Origin: Klebsiella ornithinolytica NBRC 105727 = ATCC 31898
Lineage (GTDB): Bacteria > Pseudomonadota > Gammaproteobacteria > Enterobacterales > Enterobacteriaceae
Assembly (NCBI RefSeq): GCF_001598295.1
Contig: NZ_BCYR01000005.1
Coordinates: 62,001-126,000, forward strand
Length of the DNA stretch: 64,000 nucleotides
Reading direction: 5' to 3'
Shown here: positions 36,947 through 48,699 of the stretch, one piece after another
Layout: each line of letters opens with the position of its first letter
Position numbering within the stretch: position 1 is the first letter of the stretch
Program-made: the position numbers and the translations under genes
The notes under the pieces: model-generated
Told to the model about the DNA's origin: nothing
Database searches by the model: none
The model's input: the letters and a program-made list of their open reading frames with translations, nothing else

Positions 36947-39617
36947 ACAGCATGTTGCGGATCACATAATGCAGAATACCGTCATTCTGATAGTAGGTCA
37001 GTTCGGTGGCGGTATCGATGCGACAACGGCAGAGGATCACCTCTTGTTTACCGTCCGCCCGCGTCAGGGTCACCGCAACCGTTGCGCCAGGCTGCAAGGC
37101 CTGCAGGTTGCTGATATCTATCCGCTCTTCCCCGTTCAGCCCCAGCGTTTTACGCGTGACGCCCTGCGGAAACTCCAGCGGCAGGATCCCCATCCCGATC
37201 AGGTTGGAACGGTGGATACGCTCGAATGATTCGGCGATCACCACCCGCACGCCCAGCAACCGCGGGCCTTTCGCCGCCCAGTCGCGACTGGAGCCTGAGC
37301 CGTACTCTTTCCCGGCCACCACCGCCAGCGGGATCCCCTCATTTTTATAGCGCATTGCCGCGTCATAAATCGCTATCGGCTCGCTGCCCGGCAGGTGCCG
37401 GGTCATCCCACCTTCCACGCCCGGCACCATTTCGTTGCGAATACGGATGTTGGCAAAGGTCCCGCGCATCATCACTTCATGGTTGCCGCGGCGGGAACCG
37501 TAGGAGTTAAAATCAGCGCGCGCGACGCCGTGTTCCTGCAAATAGCGTCCGGCCGGGCTGTCCTGCTTGATACTCCCGGCCGGAGAGATGTGGTCCGTGG
37601 TGACCGAATCGCCGAGCATCGCCAGAATACGCGCGCCGTGAATATCTTCCACCGGCTCAGGCTGAACCTCCATCTGGTCAAAGAATGGCGACAGACGGAT
37701 ATAGGTCGAATCCTCCTGCCAGTCGTAAGTATCGGAGCGATCGACGTGAATGGCTTTCCATTCAGGCGTTCCTTCAAATACCTCCGCGTACTCTTTGTGG
37801 AACATCTCGGTCGTGACCTGCTCAACCGCCTGGGCGATCTCAAGACCGCTCGGCCAGATATCCTTCAGATAGACCGGCTGACCATTTTTGCCGGTGCCAA
37901 GCGGATCGCGGGTCAGATTGACGTTCATGTTCCCGGCCAGAGCGTAGGCCACCACCAGCGGCGGTGATGCCAGCCAGTTGGTTTTCACCAGCGGATGAAT
38001 ACGCCCTTCGAAGTTACGGTTACCGGACAGCACCGCGCCGACGGTTAAATCCCCTTTCTTGATCGCCTCTTCGATCGGTTCCGGCAGCGGGCCGGAGTTA
38101 CCGATACAGGTGGTACACCCGTACCCGACCAGGTTGAACCCCAGCGCATCGAGATACGGCGTCAGCCCGGCGTGGGCCAGATAATCGGACACCACTTTAG
38201 ATCCTGGCGCCAGAGAGGCTTTGACCCACGGTTGCGGCTTCAGGCCCAGCTCAACCGCTTTTTTGGCCAGCAGACCGGCGGCCATGAGCACGCTGGGGTT
38301 AGAGGTGTTGGTGCAGGAGGTGATGGCGGCAATCGCCACCGCGCCGTCGGGTAGCGAATAGCGATGCCCGTTCAGCGTATAGTCGACCGGCTGGCGCTGT
38401 TTTTGCGTCAGGTTGACCTCCAGCTCGCTGCTGGCGGCAAAGGCTTTCGGGACATCCCCCAGCGCAACGCGATCCTGCGGCCGTTTTGGCCCGGCGAGAC
38501 TCGCTTCGACAGTTCCCATATCTAACGCCAGCGTACTGGTAAAGACCGGCTCATCGCCCGTCTGACGCCACATTCCCTGCGCTTTGGCATAGGCCTCCAC
38601 CAGCGCCACCTGTTCATCGCTGCGGCCGCTCAGACGCATATAGCTGAGGGTTACCGCATCAATCGGGAAGAAGCCGCAGGTAGCACCGTACTCAGGCGAC
38701 ATATTGGCGATGGTCGCGCGGTCGGCCAGCGGGAGCGAATCCAGGCCATCGCCGTAAAACTCAACAAACTTACCCACGACGCCGTGCTGCCGCAGCATCT
38801 GGGTGACGGTGAGCACGAGATCGGTGGCGGTAATGCCTTCGCGGAGTTTACCGCTCAGTTTAAAGCCCACCACATCCGGGATCAGCATCGAGACCGGCTG
38901 GCCCAGCATCGCGGCTTCCGCCTCAATGCCGCCGACGCCCCAGCCCAGTACGCCCAGGCCGTTGATCATCGTGGTATGCGAATCGGTACCGACCAGCGTG
39001 TCGGGCCAGGCAAGCCATTCGCCGTTTTGCTCTTCACTCCAGACCGCTTTGCCAAGGTATTCGAGGTTAACCTGGTGGCAAATACCGGTACCCGGCGGCA
39101 CGACGCTGAAGCGGCTGAACGCCTGCTGTCCCCAGCGCAGGAAAACGTAGCGCTCGTGGTTACGTTCCATCTCAAGACGCACGTTTTCCTCAAACGCATC
39201 GTCATTGCCGAAGCGATCGACGGTGACCGAATGGTCGATAACCAGGTCCACCGGGGACAGCGGGTTAACCTTCGCCGTATCGCCTCCCAGCCGTTTGACC
39301 GCCTCACGCATTGCCGCAAGATCCACCACCGCGGGCACGCCGGTAAAATCCTGCATCAGCACGCGCGCCGGACGATAGGCAATTTCCCGGTCAGCATGAG
39401 CATGTTCAAGCCAGCCTGCCAGCGCATGAATATCTTCGGCGGTAACCGAGTCACCGTCCTGCCAGCGCAGCAGATTCTCCAGCAGGACTTTAAGCGATTT
39501 GGGCAAACGGGTCAGATCGCCCAGTTCTTTAGCGGCCAGCGGTAAGCTGTAGTAGTGGTAGGTTTTATCTTTGACCTGTAGCGTATCCTTACTGGCTGCT
39601 CGTAGGGTTGACGACAT
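36945..39617 (-). CDS. acnA: Aconitate hydratase A
   Basis: AcnA interconverts citrate and isocitrate using a [4Fe-4S] cluster and acts as the stress-phase aconitase. The 890-aa protein starts at ATG 39617 ([14 protein letters not shown]) behind a strong AGGAGGAG; upstream in-frame codons are not part of the gene. Cluster cysteines are visible in [11 protein letters not shown] and [13 protein letters not shown]. The mobile C-terminal domain (with [19 protein letters not shown] and [15 protein letters not shown]) is complete. In E. coli it is induced by SoxRS and sigma-S. Confidence 0.98.
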   Translation of the reverse strand: MSSTLRAASKDTLQVKDKTYHYYSLPLAAKELGDLTRLPKSLKVLLENLLRWQDGDSVTAEDIHALAGWLEHAHADREIAYRPARVLMQDFTGVPAVVDLAAMREAVKRLGGDTAKVNPLSPVDLVIDHSVTVDRFGNDDAFEENVRLEMERNHERYVFLRWGQQAFSRFSVVPPGTGICHQVNLEYLGKAVWSEEQNGEWLAWPDTLVGTDSHTTMINGLGVLGWGVGGIEAEAAMLGQPVSMLIPDVVGFKLSGKLREGITATDLVLTVTQMLRQHGVVGKFVEFYGDGLDSLPLADRATIANMSPEYGATCGFFPIDAVTLSYMRLSGRSDEQVALVEAYAKAQGMWRQTGDEPVFTSTLALDMGTVEASLAGPKRPQDRVALGDVPKAFAASSELEVNLTQKQRQPVDYTLNGHRYSLPDGAVAIAAITSCTNTSNPSVLMAAGLLAKKAVELGLKPQPWVKASLAPGSKVVSDYLAHAGLTPYLDALGFNLVGYGCTTCIGNSGPLPEPIEEAIKKGDLTVGAVLSGNRNFEGRIHPLVKTNWLASPPLVVAYALAGNMNVNLTRDPLGTGKNGQPVYLKDIWPSGLEIAQAVEQVTTEMFHKEYAEVFEGTPEWKAIHVDRSDTYDWQEDSTYIRLSPFFDQMEVQPEPVEDIHGARILAMLGDSVTTDHISPAGSIKQDSPAGRYLQEHGVARADFNSYGSRRGNHEVMMRGTFANIRIRNEMVPGVEGGMTRHLPGSEPIAIYDAAMRYKNEGIPLAVVAGKEYGSGSSRDWAAKGPRLLGVRVVIAESFERIHRSNLIGMGILPLEFPQGVTRKTLGLNGEERIDISNLQALQPGATVAVTLTRADGKQEVILCRCRIDTATELTYYQNDGILHYVIRNML

Positions 39618-40008
39618 AGCTCCTCCTTTATCACAGGGATGGCATGCCCTGATCCTCCTCAGGGTTAATATTAAAGATAACACATACCAGGCATAACACT
39701 TTGATAACAACCCAAATTGCTAAAATCGGTTAAATGTTTTAAAGCAAAAAATCTGAATGATTATACGAGAAAATATCGAATGAATTTGATAGAGGGGAAC
39801 TGGCAGCAGGATAACTGTACGAGTACATGAGTACAGAAAGAACTAATCGCCAGTTAATTGACGATTAGTTCACAGGAAGGGATGTTTGTTTATACACAAA
39901 GTGTCGCGAAATATATCCTCCTTGTCACCGCGGGTTATTAGCTTAAATAATTTCTCACGATTTCGCCGTCATAAAAATGACACATACAGCCATCCAGAAA
40001 ATGTACGC
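39618..40008. other. acnA upstream region
   Basis: These 391 AT-rich bases lie between ymiA and acnA, with no gene I can support. They must contain the acnA promoters. Short open frames on the plus strand here are the antisense of the control region and of ymiA. Confidence 0.5.
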
Positions 40009-40176
40009 TCAGCTGATGATCCAAACGTTACAGACTACGAGCGCGATGATACTCCAGAACATCGCCAGCCCAACGAGCACGGCACTCCAGGCGCGGCTCC
40101 TCAACACAGGATCAATCTCCGTTTTGTCACTTTCCTGTGACATCGCCAACTTCATATAATCGATATCACTAATCAT
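40009..40176 (-). CDS. ymiA: YmiA, small membrane protein
   Basis: This 55-aa protein begins MISDIDYMKLAMSQESDK and has one transmembrane helix (AVLVGLAMFWSIIALVVCNV, residues about 33-52). It aligns with E. coli YmiA (MRLAM... and a charged segment before AVFLGSALFWVVVALLIW), and occupies the same place between cysB and acnA on the same relative strand. A GGTGGTGA site precedes the ATG at 40176; an internal ATG (MKLAM) would match the E. coli length but has no ribosome site. Function unknown. Confidence 0.75.
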   Translation of the reverse strand: MISDIDYMKLAMSQESDKTEIDPVLRSRAWSAVLVGLAMFWSIIALVVCNVWIIS

Positions 40177-40384
40177 TTTATCACCACCAATCGCTAAAAT
40201 TATCAGGTACAGTTAAAGCTTAATTATAGCTAATGAATTAATCCAGTGAATTCTTCCCTCTGGATATTATCTTTAACTATTATTTTGATCGGAGCGGGTA
40301 TATTTGCAATCGTGTTAATAGAAATAACGATTTTTGTGATTCAGGCGAGGTTTACAAATTTAATTCGGGGCCATTATAAGTATT

Positions 40385-40405
40385 GGCATCCCCGACAGGG
40401 ATGCC
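40385..40405 (-). terminator. Hairpin downstream of cysB
   Basis: An eight-base stem (GGCATCCC/GGGATGCC, loop CGACA) lies 16 bases after the cysB stop. The following minus-strand tract (AATACTTATAATG) is only moderately T-rich. Confidence 0.55.
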
Positions 40406-40420
40406 AGATTGTTGGTTGAA

Positions 40421-41677
<1,257 letters not shown>

Positions 41678-41705
41678 TGAGAAAAAGGGCCGCATCGCGG
41701 CCCTT
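41678..41705 (-). terminator. topA terminator
   Basis: On the minus strand the stem AAGGGCCGC, loop GAT, GCGGCCCTT is followed by TTTCTCACTG. It lies about 18 bases past the topA stop codon. Confidence 0.85.
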
Positions 41706-41722
41706 CACAGAGAGTACTACGC

Positions 41723-44326
41723 TTACTTCTTCGCTTCAGTCCATTTACCGTCGATATAGAAGGCGGACCAACCGGTCGCTTTGCCATCTTTCTCTGACGC
41801 GACGTACTGCTGCTTCGTTTTACGGCTAAAACGCACCAGCGTTTTGTTACCCTCGGGATCCTGCTGCGGCGCGTCGGCCAGATAACGCAGTTTCTCCGGC
41901 AGGCGATCGCGGAAGCGGTACAGCTCTTCCACCAGCGGCGCACGAGTTTCACGCGATTTCGGGAAGGTGTTTGCCGCAAGGAAAACACCTGCCGCACCAT
42001 CACGCAGGACGAAAAAGGCGTCCGACTTCTCACACGGCAGCTCCGGTAACGGAACCGGATCTTCCTTCGGCGGAGCGACTTCGCCGTTACGCAGAATTTT
42101 GCGCGTATTCTTACATTCGTCGTTGGTGCAGGCCATGTACTTACCAAAACGCCCCATTTTCAGGTGCATTTCAGAACCACATTTTTCACACTCAACCACC
42201 GGGCCGTCGTAACCCTTGATGCGGAACTCGCCCTCTTCGATCTCATAGCCGTCGCAGGTCGGGTTGTTACCACATACGTGCAGCTTGCGCTTAGGATCGA
42301 TAAGGTAGCTGTCCATCGCCGTGCCGCACTTCTGGCAACGACGCTTGGCACGCAGCGCGTTGGTTTCGGCATCGTCGCCTTCCAGCACGTTGAGCACTTC
42401 GTTTTCCGGCACCAGGTTAATGGTGGTCTTGCAGCGTTCTTTCGGCGGCAGCGCATAGCCTGAACAGCCCAGGAATACCCCGGTGCTGGCCGTGCGAATC
42501 CCCATCTGGCGACCGCAGGTCGGACAGTCGATGCTGGTCAGCACCATCGGGTTCGGCTGCATGCCGCCCTCTTCCGGATCCTTCTCCGCCGTTTCCAGCT
42601 GAGTCGTGAAGTCACCGAAGAAGTGGTCCAGTACCTGACGCCACTCGGCCTGATGATTCGCCACCTGATCGAGGCGATCTTCCATTTGCGCGGTAAAATC
42701 GTAGTTCATCAGATCGCGGAAGTTCTCTTCCAGGCGATCGGTGACAATCTCACCCATTTTCTCGGCGTAGAAGCGGCGGTTTTCCACCCGCACGTAGCCG
42801 CGATCCTGAATGGTCGAAATGATCGACGCATAGGTAGACGGCCGGCCGATACCACGTTTTTCCAGCTCTTTGACCAGCGAGGCTTCGCTAAAGCGCGCAG
42901 GCGGTTTGGTAAAGTGCTGTGCCGGAGTCAGTTCGACCAGGCTCAGGCTCTCGCCCTGGTTGACGACCGGTAACGTCCGATCTTCATCGCCTTTACGCAG
43001 CGCCGGCATCACTTTGGTCCAGCCGTCAAACCGCAGGGTACGGCCGCGCGCTTTGAGTTTAAAGTCGCCGGCTTTGACGGTCAGCGTGGTGGAATCGTAC
43101 TGCGCCGGCGTCATCTGACAGGCGACGAACTGGCGCCAGATCAGCTGATACAGTTTCAGCGCGTCGGCTTCCATCCCTTTAAGATCTTCGGCCATCACGT
43201 TCACGTCAGAAGGACGAATCGCTTCGTGCGCTTCCTGTGAGTTTTCTTTGCTGGCGTACTGGTTGGCGTTCTCTGGCAGATATTTTTTGCCAAAGTTATC
43301 GCCGATATAGCCGCGAACCATGCTCAGCGCATCCTGGCTCAGGTTCGTTGAATCGGTACGCATATAGGTGATGTAGCCGGCCTCATAGAGGCGCTGCGCC
43401 ATCATCATGGTTTTCTTCACCCCAAAGCCCAGGCGAGTGCTGGCTGCCTGCTGCAAGGTCGAGGTAATAAACGGCGCGCCAGGCTTGCTGCTGGTCGGTT
43501 TGTCTTCACGCTCCAGCACGCTGTAGCTGGCTTTCTCCAGCAGCGCAACGGCAGCCATAGTTTCATCGCGGTTAACCGGACGGAACGGCTTGTCGTGCTT
43601 ATGCGTCACCTGCAGCGGCAGAGCATCGCCGCCCGGCGTGGTAGTGCTGGCGTCGATTTCCCAGAACTCTTCCGGCACGAACGCTTTAATTTCGCGTTCA
43701 CGTTCCACGACCAGGCGTACGGCAACCGACTGAACGCGGCCTGCGGACAGACCGCGGGCAATTTTTTTCCACAGCAGCGGGGAAACCATGTAGCCCACGA
43801 CGCGGTCCATAAAGCGACGCGCCTGCTGGGCGTTAACACGATCGATATTCAGCTCGCCCGGCTTGTCAAAAGCCTGACGGATCGCATTTTTGGTGATTTC
43901 GTTGAACACCACGCGGCTATAGCGTTTTTCATCTCCACCGATCACTTCCCGCAGGTGCCATGCAATGGCTTCCCCTTCGCGGTCAAGGTCGGTTGCGAGA
44001 TAGATGTGGTCGGCTTTTTCCGCCAACTGCTTGAGTTCTGAAACTACCTTTTCTTTACCCGGAAGTACTTCATACTGAGCATCCCAGTCATGCCATGGGT
44101 CTACACCCATACGATTGACCAGAGCGCTACGTTCATCCTTTTTAGGCTTTTTAGCCCCTTTGGTGGAGGTAGAGTCGGCGCTCTTTTTGGAAGCTGAGCC
44201 ACTGGTCGGCAAATCGCGGATATGACCCACGCTGGATTTCACCACGTAGTCATTACCCAGATACTTATTGATCGTTTTGGCTTTTGCCGGGGACTCAACG
44301 ATAACGAGAGCTTTACCCATATTCAC
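41723..44326 (-). CDS. topA: DNA topoisomerase I
   Basis: TopA relaxes negative supercoils through a 5'-phosphotyrosine. The 867-aa protein begins [24 protein letters not shown], the Toprim domain. The active-site Tyr is in [13 protein letters not shown] (about residue 320). C-terminal zinc-ribbon modules with CxxC pairs lie at about 598-760, followed by the zinc-lacking ribbon-like tail. A Ser/Lys-rich insertion at about 41-60 of the N-terminal domain is typical of enterobacteria. Confidence 0.98.
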   Translation of the reverse strand: MNMGKALVIVESPAKAKTINKYLGNDYVVKSSVGHIRDLPTSGSASKKSADSTSTKGAKKPKKDERSALVNRMGVDPWHDWDAQYEVLPGKEKVVSELKQLAEKADHIYLATDLDREGEAIAWHLREVIGGDEKRYSRVVFNEITKNAIRQAFDKPGELNIDRVNAQQARRFMDRVVGYMVSPLLWKKIARGLSAGRVQSVAVRLVVEREREIKAFVPEEFWEIDASTTTPGGDALPLQVTHKHDKPFRPVNRDETMAAVALLEKASYSVLEREDKPTSSKPGAPFITSTLQQAASTRLGFGVKKTMMMAQRLYEAGYITYMRTDSTNLSQDALSMVRGYIGDNFGKKYLPENANQYASKENSQEAHEAIRPSDVNVMAEDLKGMEADALKLYQLIWRQFVACQMTPAQYDSTTLTVKAGDFKLKARGRTLRFDGWTKVMPALRKGDEDRTLPVVNQGESLSLVELTPAQHFTKPPARFSEASLVKELEKRGIGRPSTYASIISTIQDRGYVRVENRRFYAEKMGEIVTDRLEENFRDLMNYDFTAQMEDRLDQVANHQAEWRQVLDHFFGDFTTQLETAEKDPEEGGMQPNPMVLTSIDCPTCGRQMGIRTASTGVFLGCSGYALPPKERCKTTINLVPENEVLNVLEGDDAETNALRAKRRCQKCGTAMDSYLIDPKRKLHVCGNNPTCDGYEIEEGEFRIKGYDGPVVECEKCGSEMHLKMGRFGKYMACTNDECKNTRKILRNGEVAPPKEDPVPLPELPCEKSDAFFVLRDGAAGVFLAANTFPKSRETRAPLVEELYRFRDRLPEKLRYLADAPQQDPEGNKTLVRFSRKTKQQYVASEKDGKATGWSAFYIDGKWTEAKK

Positions 44327-44733
44327 CTTTACCTAATTTGATTCATCCAGGAATACATCGCACATTTTGATTCACCATCCGCTGACGACGTACGTCAAAT
44401 GTTGCGACGCCGTCGATGGATATCAACCCTTTGCACGTCCAGTTTCACATCCATAAAACCAGATAGCTGAGTTTACTGACTTTTGCTCGTCAGGTGACAT
44501 AGCACGAAGAATTTTTGGCCGAATGTCAAGCAAATCTGTTGCCAGATCGCCGAAAGCGTCACACTGTACCTGATAAAATTCGTTACGCAACTTTATTAGC
44601 ATGCAAAAGCAAATCCCGCCAGTAAAGTCATGTTTCTTAGAGCTTTGCCATTAACCCTGTACTCTGAATGGAAAATTTGCCCCATCTCGCCGCGCGGCGT
44701 AAACTAGCGGACGAAGAATCACAGGAGTCACTT
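44327..44733. other. Divergent region topA-yciN
   Basis: These 407 bases carry the divergent promoters of topA (several supercoiling-sensitive promoters in E. coli) and yciN. No gene was seen. Confidence 0.5.
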
Positions 44734-44985
44734 ATGCAAGGTACAACCCAACCTATCGATCGCCAGTCGCTGCTTGAAATAGCCAACAAACTCATTCGTG
44801 AACATGAAGATACGCTAGCCGGGATCGAAGCTACCGACGTCGCTCAGCGTAACGGCGTGCTGGTATTCAGCGGCGAGTTTTATCTTGATGAGCAAGGCCT
44901 GCCAACGGCGAAGAGTACGGCGGTATTCAATATGTTCAAATACCTCGCGCACGCGCTGTCAGAGAAATACCATCTGACCGATTAA
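44734..44985 (+). CDS. yciN: YciN, conserved small protein (DUF2498)
   Basis: This 83-aa protein matches E. coli YciN ([50 protein letters not shown]). The start at 44734 ([11 protein letters not shown]) has AGGAG seven bases upstream; the longer frame is not homologous. Function unknown. Confidence 0.93.
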   Translation: MQGTTQPIDRQSLLEIANKLIREHEDTLAGIEATDVAQRNGVLVFSGEFYLDEQGLPTAKSTAVFNMFKYLAHALSEKYHLTD

Positions 44986-45079
44986 GCCCTCTTATTATTT
45001 AGCGGGCATAAATTATTTATCGGGCATAAAACGCCAACGCGAGGCAGTTGCCTCGCGTTGTTTTGTTCACGTACGCTGA

Positions 45080-46126
45080 TTACATCAGCGGCTTTTCCCC
45101 TCGCTGCCACCAGCGTAGCAGCAGACGGTCGGCGCTTTCGGCGGCGCTGCCGGTAAAACGGTCGAGCATTTTTTTACGCTGCTGGTAACGAACGCCGATC
45201 ACATCGTGATTGTCGATCAGCCCCAGAAGCAGTTCGTCACTGGTTTCCACCAGGTCCACCAGCCCTTTCTCCAGCGCCTGAACTCCGTACCAGTGTTCAC
45301 CAGTTGCAACGGCCTCAATATCCAGCGACGGCCGCATCTCGTGGACAAAATCTTTGAACAACTGGTGAGTCTCATTCAGGTCTTCACGGAACTTACGCCG
45401 GCCTTCGTCAGTATTCTCACCCAGCATCGTTAAGGTGCGTTTGTACTGCCCGGCGGTATGCAGTTCGATATCGATATCTTTGTTCTTCAGGAAGCGATGC
45501 AGGTTAGGGATCTGCGCAACCACGCCGATAGAGCCCAGGATGGCGAACGGCGCAGCCACTATTTTGTTCGCCACGCAGGCCATCATGTAACCGCCGCTGG
45601 CCGCGACTTTATCCACCGCTACGGTTAAGGGAATTTGCTTATCACGCAGCCGCTGCAGCTGTGATGCCGCGAGGCCGTAGCCGTGAACCACACCGCCGGG
45701 GCTTTCCAGACGGAGGATCACCTGATCGCGCGGTTTTACCGCCGCCAGAACCGCGGTGATCTCTTCGCGCAGGCTGGCGACTTCGTGGGCGTCCATACTG
45801 CCTTTGAAATCCAGCACCCAGGCACGCGGCTTGCTGTTTGGCTCCGTAGACCCGAGCTTAGCCCGCGCCCTGGCCGCTTTCGCCTCCTGCTTGTGCTTTT
45901 TCTTTTGCGCTTTGTGCCACACCTTTTGCTGCGGACCATCAAGCAGCGCAACCGCCAGCTCTTCCCGCATCTCTTTGTATTGCTCGCTGAGATTGGTTAC
46001 CCGCAGTTCCCCGCGCTGTTTCTTCCGCTGGGTCAGGTTAACGATGAGGGCGGTAATAACCGCAATGGCGACGACAACGGTCGCGATTTTGGCCAAAAAC
46101 AGGCCATATTGAGCAAGTAATTCCAC
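45080..46126 (-). CDS. sohB: SohB, inner-membrane S49 peptidase
   Basis: This 348-aa S49-family (signal-peptide-peptidase-like) protease starts at GTG 46126 behind AAGGTGA and gives VELLAQYGLFLAK like E. coli SohB; the longer frame is spurious. An N-terminal membrane helix (about 8-33) is followed by a Lys-rich cytoplasmic linker. The catalytic Ser is in VAASGGYMM and the Lys in GQYKRTLTMLGEN. E. coli sohB was found as a multicopy suppressor of degP. Confidence 0.95.
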   Translation of the reverse strand: MELLAQYGLFLAKIATVVVAIAVITALIVNLTQRKKQRGELRVTNLSEQYKEMREELAVALLDGPQQKVWHKAQKKKHKQEAKAARARAKLGSTEPNSKPRAWVLDFKGSMDAHEVASLREEITAVLAAVKPRDQVILRLESPGGVVHGYGLAASQLQRLRDKQIPLTVAVDKVAASGGYMMACVANKIVAAPFAILGSIGVVAQIPNLHRFLKNKDIDIELHTAGQYKRTLTMLGENTDEGRRKFREDLNETHQLFKDFVHEMRPSLDIEAVATGEHWYGVQALEKGLVDLVETSDELLLGLIDNHDVIGVRYQQRKKMLDRFTGSAAESADRLLLRWWQRGEKPLM

Positions 46127-46380
46127 GTATTCACCTTGTGCAAACCACTGACGTTGAAGCACAGTGTACATCAGCCTGCGTGACGAAGTCTCTGCGCTTT
46201 GTGTGGTGCGCGAGGCCCCTTCCCGTTTTTTTCAGCGACGATGAAATCGTTGCAAGATGTTCATTCCGCAAAGAGTTTCCCTTTCGCTGATTGCAATGCC
46301 CGGCTGTTTCAGGCATAAAACGCAAAAGTATGAGACCGAATACAACGCGCGATCGTCAGCAGATTGCCTAAGGAGTCGCC

Positions 46381-47142
46381 GTGCACTATCAACCGCAGCA
46401 TCATTTATTAAAAGATCGCATTATCCTGGTGACCGGCGCCAGCGACGGTATTGGCCGCGAAGCCGCATTGACCTATTCCCGCTACAGCGCAAGCGTGGTG
46501 CTGGTCGGACGTAACGAAGAGAAACTGCGCAGCGTGGCGCAAGAAATAGACCAGGCCGGCGGGCTTCCGGCACGTTGGTTCACGCTGGATCTGTTAACCT
46601 GCACGCCGCAGGAGTGCCAACAGCTGGCGCAGCAGATCGGCGTCCACTACCCGCGCCTCGATGGCGTACTGCACAATGCCGGTTTGCTCGGCGATGTCTG
46701 TCCGATGGATCGGCAAAAGCCGGAAGTCTGGCAGCAGGTGATGCAGGTCAACGTCAACGGCACCTTTATGCTGACCCAGGCACTGCTTCCTTTATTACTC
46801 AAGTCGGAGTCGGGGTCGCTGGTCTTCACCTCTTCCAGCGTCGGCCGCCAGGGACGCGCCAACTGGGGCGCCTATGCGGCCTCCAAGTTTGCCACGGAAG
46901 GGATGATGCAGGTGCTGGCCGAAGAGTACCAGAGCCGTCATCTGCGGGTTAACTGTATCAATCCAGGCGGAACGCGCACCAAAATGCGCGCTAACGCTTT
47001 CCCGACGGAAGATCCGCAAAAGCTCAAAACCCCCGCCGATATTATGCCGGTTTATTTATGGCTGATGGGCGATGACAGCCGTCGCAAGACGGGAATGACC
47101 TTCGATGCCCAGCCAGGGCGTAAACCAGGAATTGCACAATGA
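46381..47142 (+). CDS. yciK: YciK, SDR-family oxidoreductase
   Basis: This 253-aa short-chain dehydrogenase has the cofactor motif VTGASDGIGREAALTY (TGxxxGIG, residues about 18-33), an NAG motif (LHNAGLLGDV) and the catalytic YxxxK in GAYAASKFATEG. The start is GTG 46381 with AAGGAG. The substrate is unknown. Its stop overlaps the btuR ATG by four bases. Confidence 0.95.
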   Translation: MHYQPQHHLLKDRIILVTGASDGIGREAALTYSRYSASVVLVGRNEEKLRSVAQEIDQAGGLPARWFTLDLLTCTPQECQQLAQQIGVHYPRLDGVLHNAGLLGDVCPMDRQKPEVWQQVMQVNVNGTFMLTQALLPLLLKSESGSLVFTSSSVGRQGRANWGAYAASKFATEGMMQVLAEEYQSRHLRVNCINPGGTRTKMRANAFPTEDPQKLKTPADIMPVYLWLMGDDSRRKTGMTFDAQPGRKPGIAQ

Positions 47143-47729
47143 GTGATGAACGCTACCGTGAACGCCAGCAGCGGGTAAAAGACAAAGTTGATGCCCGCGT
47201 GGCGGCAGCGCAGGAAGAACGCGGTATTGTTATCGTGTTCACCGGTAACGGAAAAGGAAAAACGACGGCCGGTTTTGGTACCGTCACCCGCGCTATCGGA
47301 CATGGGAAAAAAGCGGGCGTCATCCAGTTTATCAAAGGCACCTGGCCCAACGGCGAGCGTAACCTGCTGGAGCCGCACGGCGTCGAGTTTCAGGTGATGG
47401 CCACCGGATTTACCTGGAATACCCAGGATCGTGAAAGCGATACGGCGGCCTGCCTTGCCGTCTGGCAGCACGCGCAGCGGATGCTGGCCGACGAATCCCT
47501 GGATATGGTGCTGCTGGATGAGCTGACTTATATGGTGGCGTACGACTATTTGCCGCTCGAGACGGTTCTCACCGCACTGCGCAATCGCCCGCTACAGCAG
47601 ACGGTGATTATCACCGGGCGCGGCTGCCACCGGGAGATCATCGAGCTGGCCGATACCGTCAGCGAACTGCGGCCGGTTAAGCACGCATTCGATGCCGGTA
47701 TCAAAGCCCAGATGGGGATTGATTACTAA
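47139..47729 (+). CDS. btuR: Cob(I)yrinic acid a,c-diamide adenosyltransferase
   Basis: BtuR/CobO attaches the adenosyl ligand to corrinoids. The 196-aa protein has a P-loop (FTGNGKGKTTAGFGT, residues about 31-45) and the motif LDELTYMVAYDYL, as in CobA-type enzymes. It is coupled to yciK. Its 3' end overlaps the convergent AraC gene by 29 bases, a junction made by the inserted sugar locus. Confidence 0.96.
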   Translation: MSDERYRERQQRVKDKVDARVAAAQEERGIVIVFTGNGKGKTTAGFGTVTRAIGHGKKAGVIQFIKGTWPNGERNLLEPHGVEFQVMATGFTWNTQDRESDTAACLAVWQHAQRMLADESLDMVLLDELTYMVAYDYLPLETVLTALRNRPLQQTVIITGRGCHREIIELADTVSELRPVKHAFDAGIKAQMGIDY

Positions 47730-48675
47730 GCGTCAGCCGCGCCAGCAGCGCATGATTCAGCGGCAGACACAGGCAGTCCTCCCCCAACGCCAGCGCGCTT
47801 TCAATCATGTTCTGCCGCGAAACAAAGCGCTTACGGTATTCCGTCGGCGTCAGACCACAGTATTTATTGAAGGCGGCAATCAGGTACTTATGTTCCTGGA
47901 AGCCGCAGCTGTGGCTGATTTCGGTAATTGGCGTGCGGGTATCGCGCAGTAGCGTTCTCGCCTTATTCAGCCGGACCAGGGTGAGATACTCTTTGAAATT
48001 ATGCCGGCTGACCTTTTTGAACAGGCGCGAAAACCACGAATAGCTCATACCGCTATGATTCGCTACCTCGCTCAGGGTCAGCGGCTGGTCGAAGTGCTGA
48101 TTAATAAAATCGATCCCTTTCTTGATCATCGCCTCTTCGCGCAGTGAACTCTCCACCTGGGTGGCCGGTTCTCCGGCCTGTACCAGCGCATCGAGCAGCA
48201 AATAGGTCATCGCGATACGCTGGAACGGCGCGCGGTTATCAATCAGCTGAGCGAGCAGGTCGCAAAGGCACTGCAGGACCTGTCGGTCTGCCGCGCTCTG
48301 GCTGCGCCCCCGGGTACACCAGGTCAGAACCGGCGCCGGGTGCAGCTCATCGAACAAACCGGGGGAAAACTGGACGGTCACCAGCGAACTCCCCGCCACT
48401 TCCGCACGCAGCGAGTGCACCGCCTCGGCGTTGATGTAGAGCATGTCTCCCTCAACCATCTCCACGCTTTGCTGGCCGACGACAATAGAAAACCGCCCGC
48501 TCAGAACGGTGATAAGCTCTGGCGCCGGGTGCCAGTGAGGTTCGCAGTAGCGTACCTCGGCCGCAAAAACATTGAGCTTTTCAGCATCAAAGGCAATCAG
48601 CTCATAGCCGCTGTTCGCCGTATGCCGCCCGGTCTCTGTCGCCGAACGTGGATGTGTCACGGAAAATGGAAACAC
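47701..48675 (-). CDS. AraC-family regulator of the adjacent glycoside locus
   Basis: This 324-aa regulator has an N-terminal cupin sensor (residues about 25-110: EPHWHPAPELITVLSGRFSIVVG and EGDMLYINAEAVHSL) and a C-terminal AraC double helix-turn-helix (about 185-285: LTLSEVANHSGMSYSWFSRLFKKV and ITEISHSCGFQEHKYLIAAF). It is co-directional with and 24 bp downstream of the GH3 gene, so it probably controls this three-gene locus. The ligand is presumably a glycoside. Confidence 0.9.
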   Translation of the reverse strand: MFPFSVTHPRSATETGRHTANSGYELIAFDAEKLNVFAAEVRYCEPHWHPAPELITVLSGRFSIVVGQQSVEMVEGDMLYINAEAVHSLRAEVAGSSLVTVQFSPGLFDELHPAPVLTWCTRGRSQSAADRQVLQCLCDLLAQLIDNRAPFQRIAMTYLLLDALVQAGEPATQVESSLREEAMIKKGIDFINQHFDQPLTLSEVANHSGMSYSWFSRLFKKVSRHNFKEYLTLVRLNKARTLLRDTRTPITEISHSCGFQEHKYLIAAFNKYCGLTPTEYRKRFVSRQNMIESALALGEDCLCLPLNHALLARLTLSNQSPSGL

Positions 48676-48699
48676 GCATCATCTCCTGTCGCGGGACGA

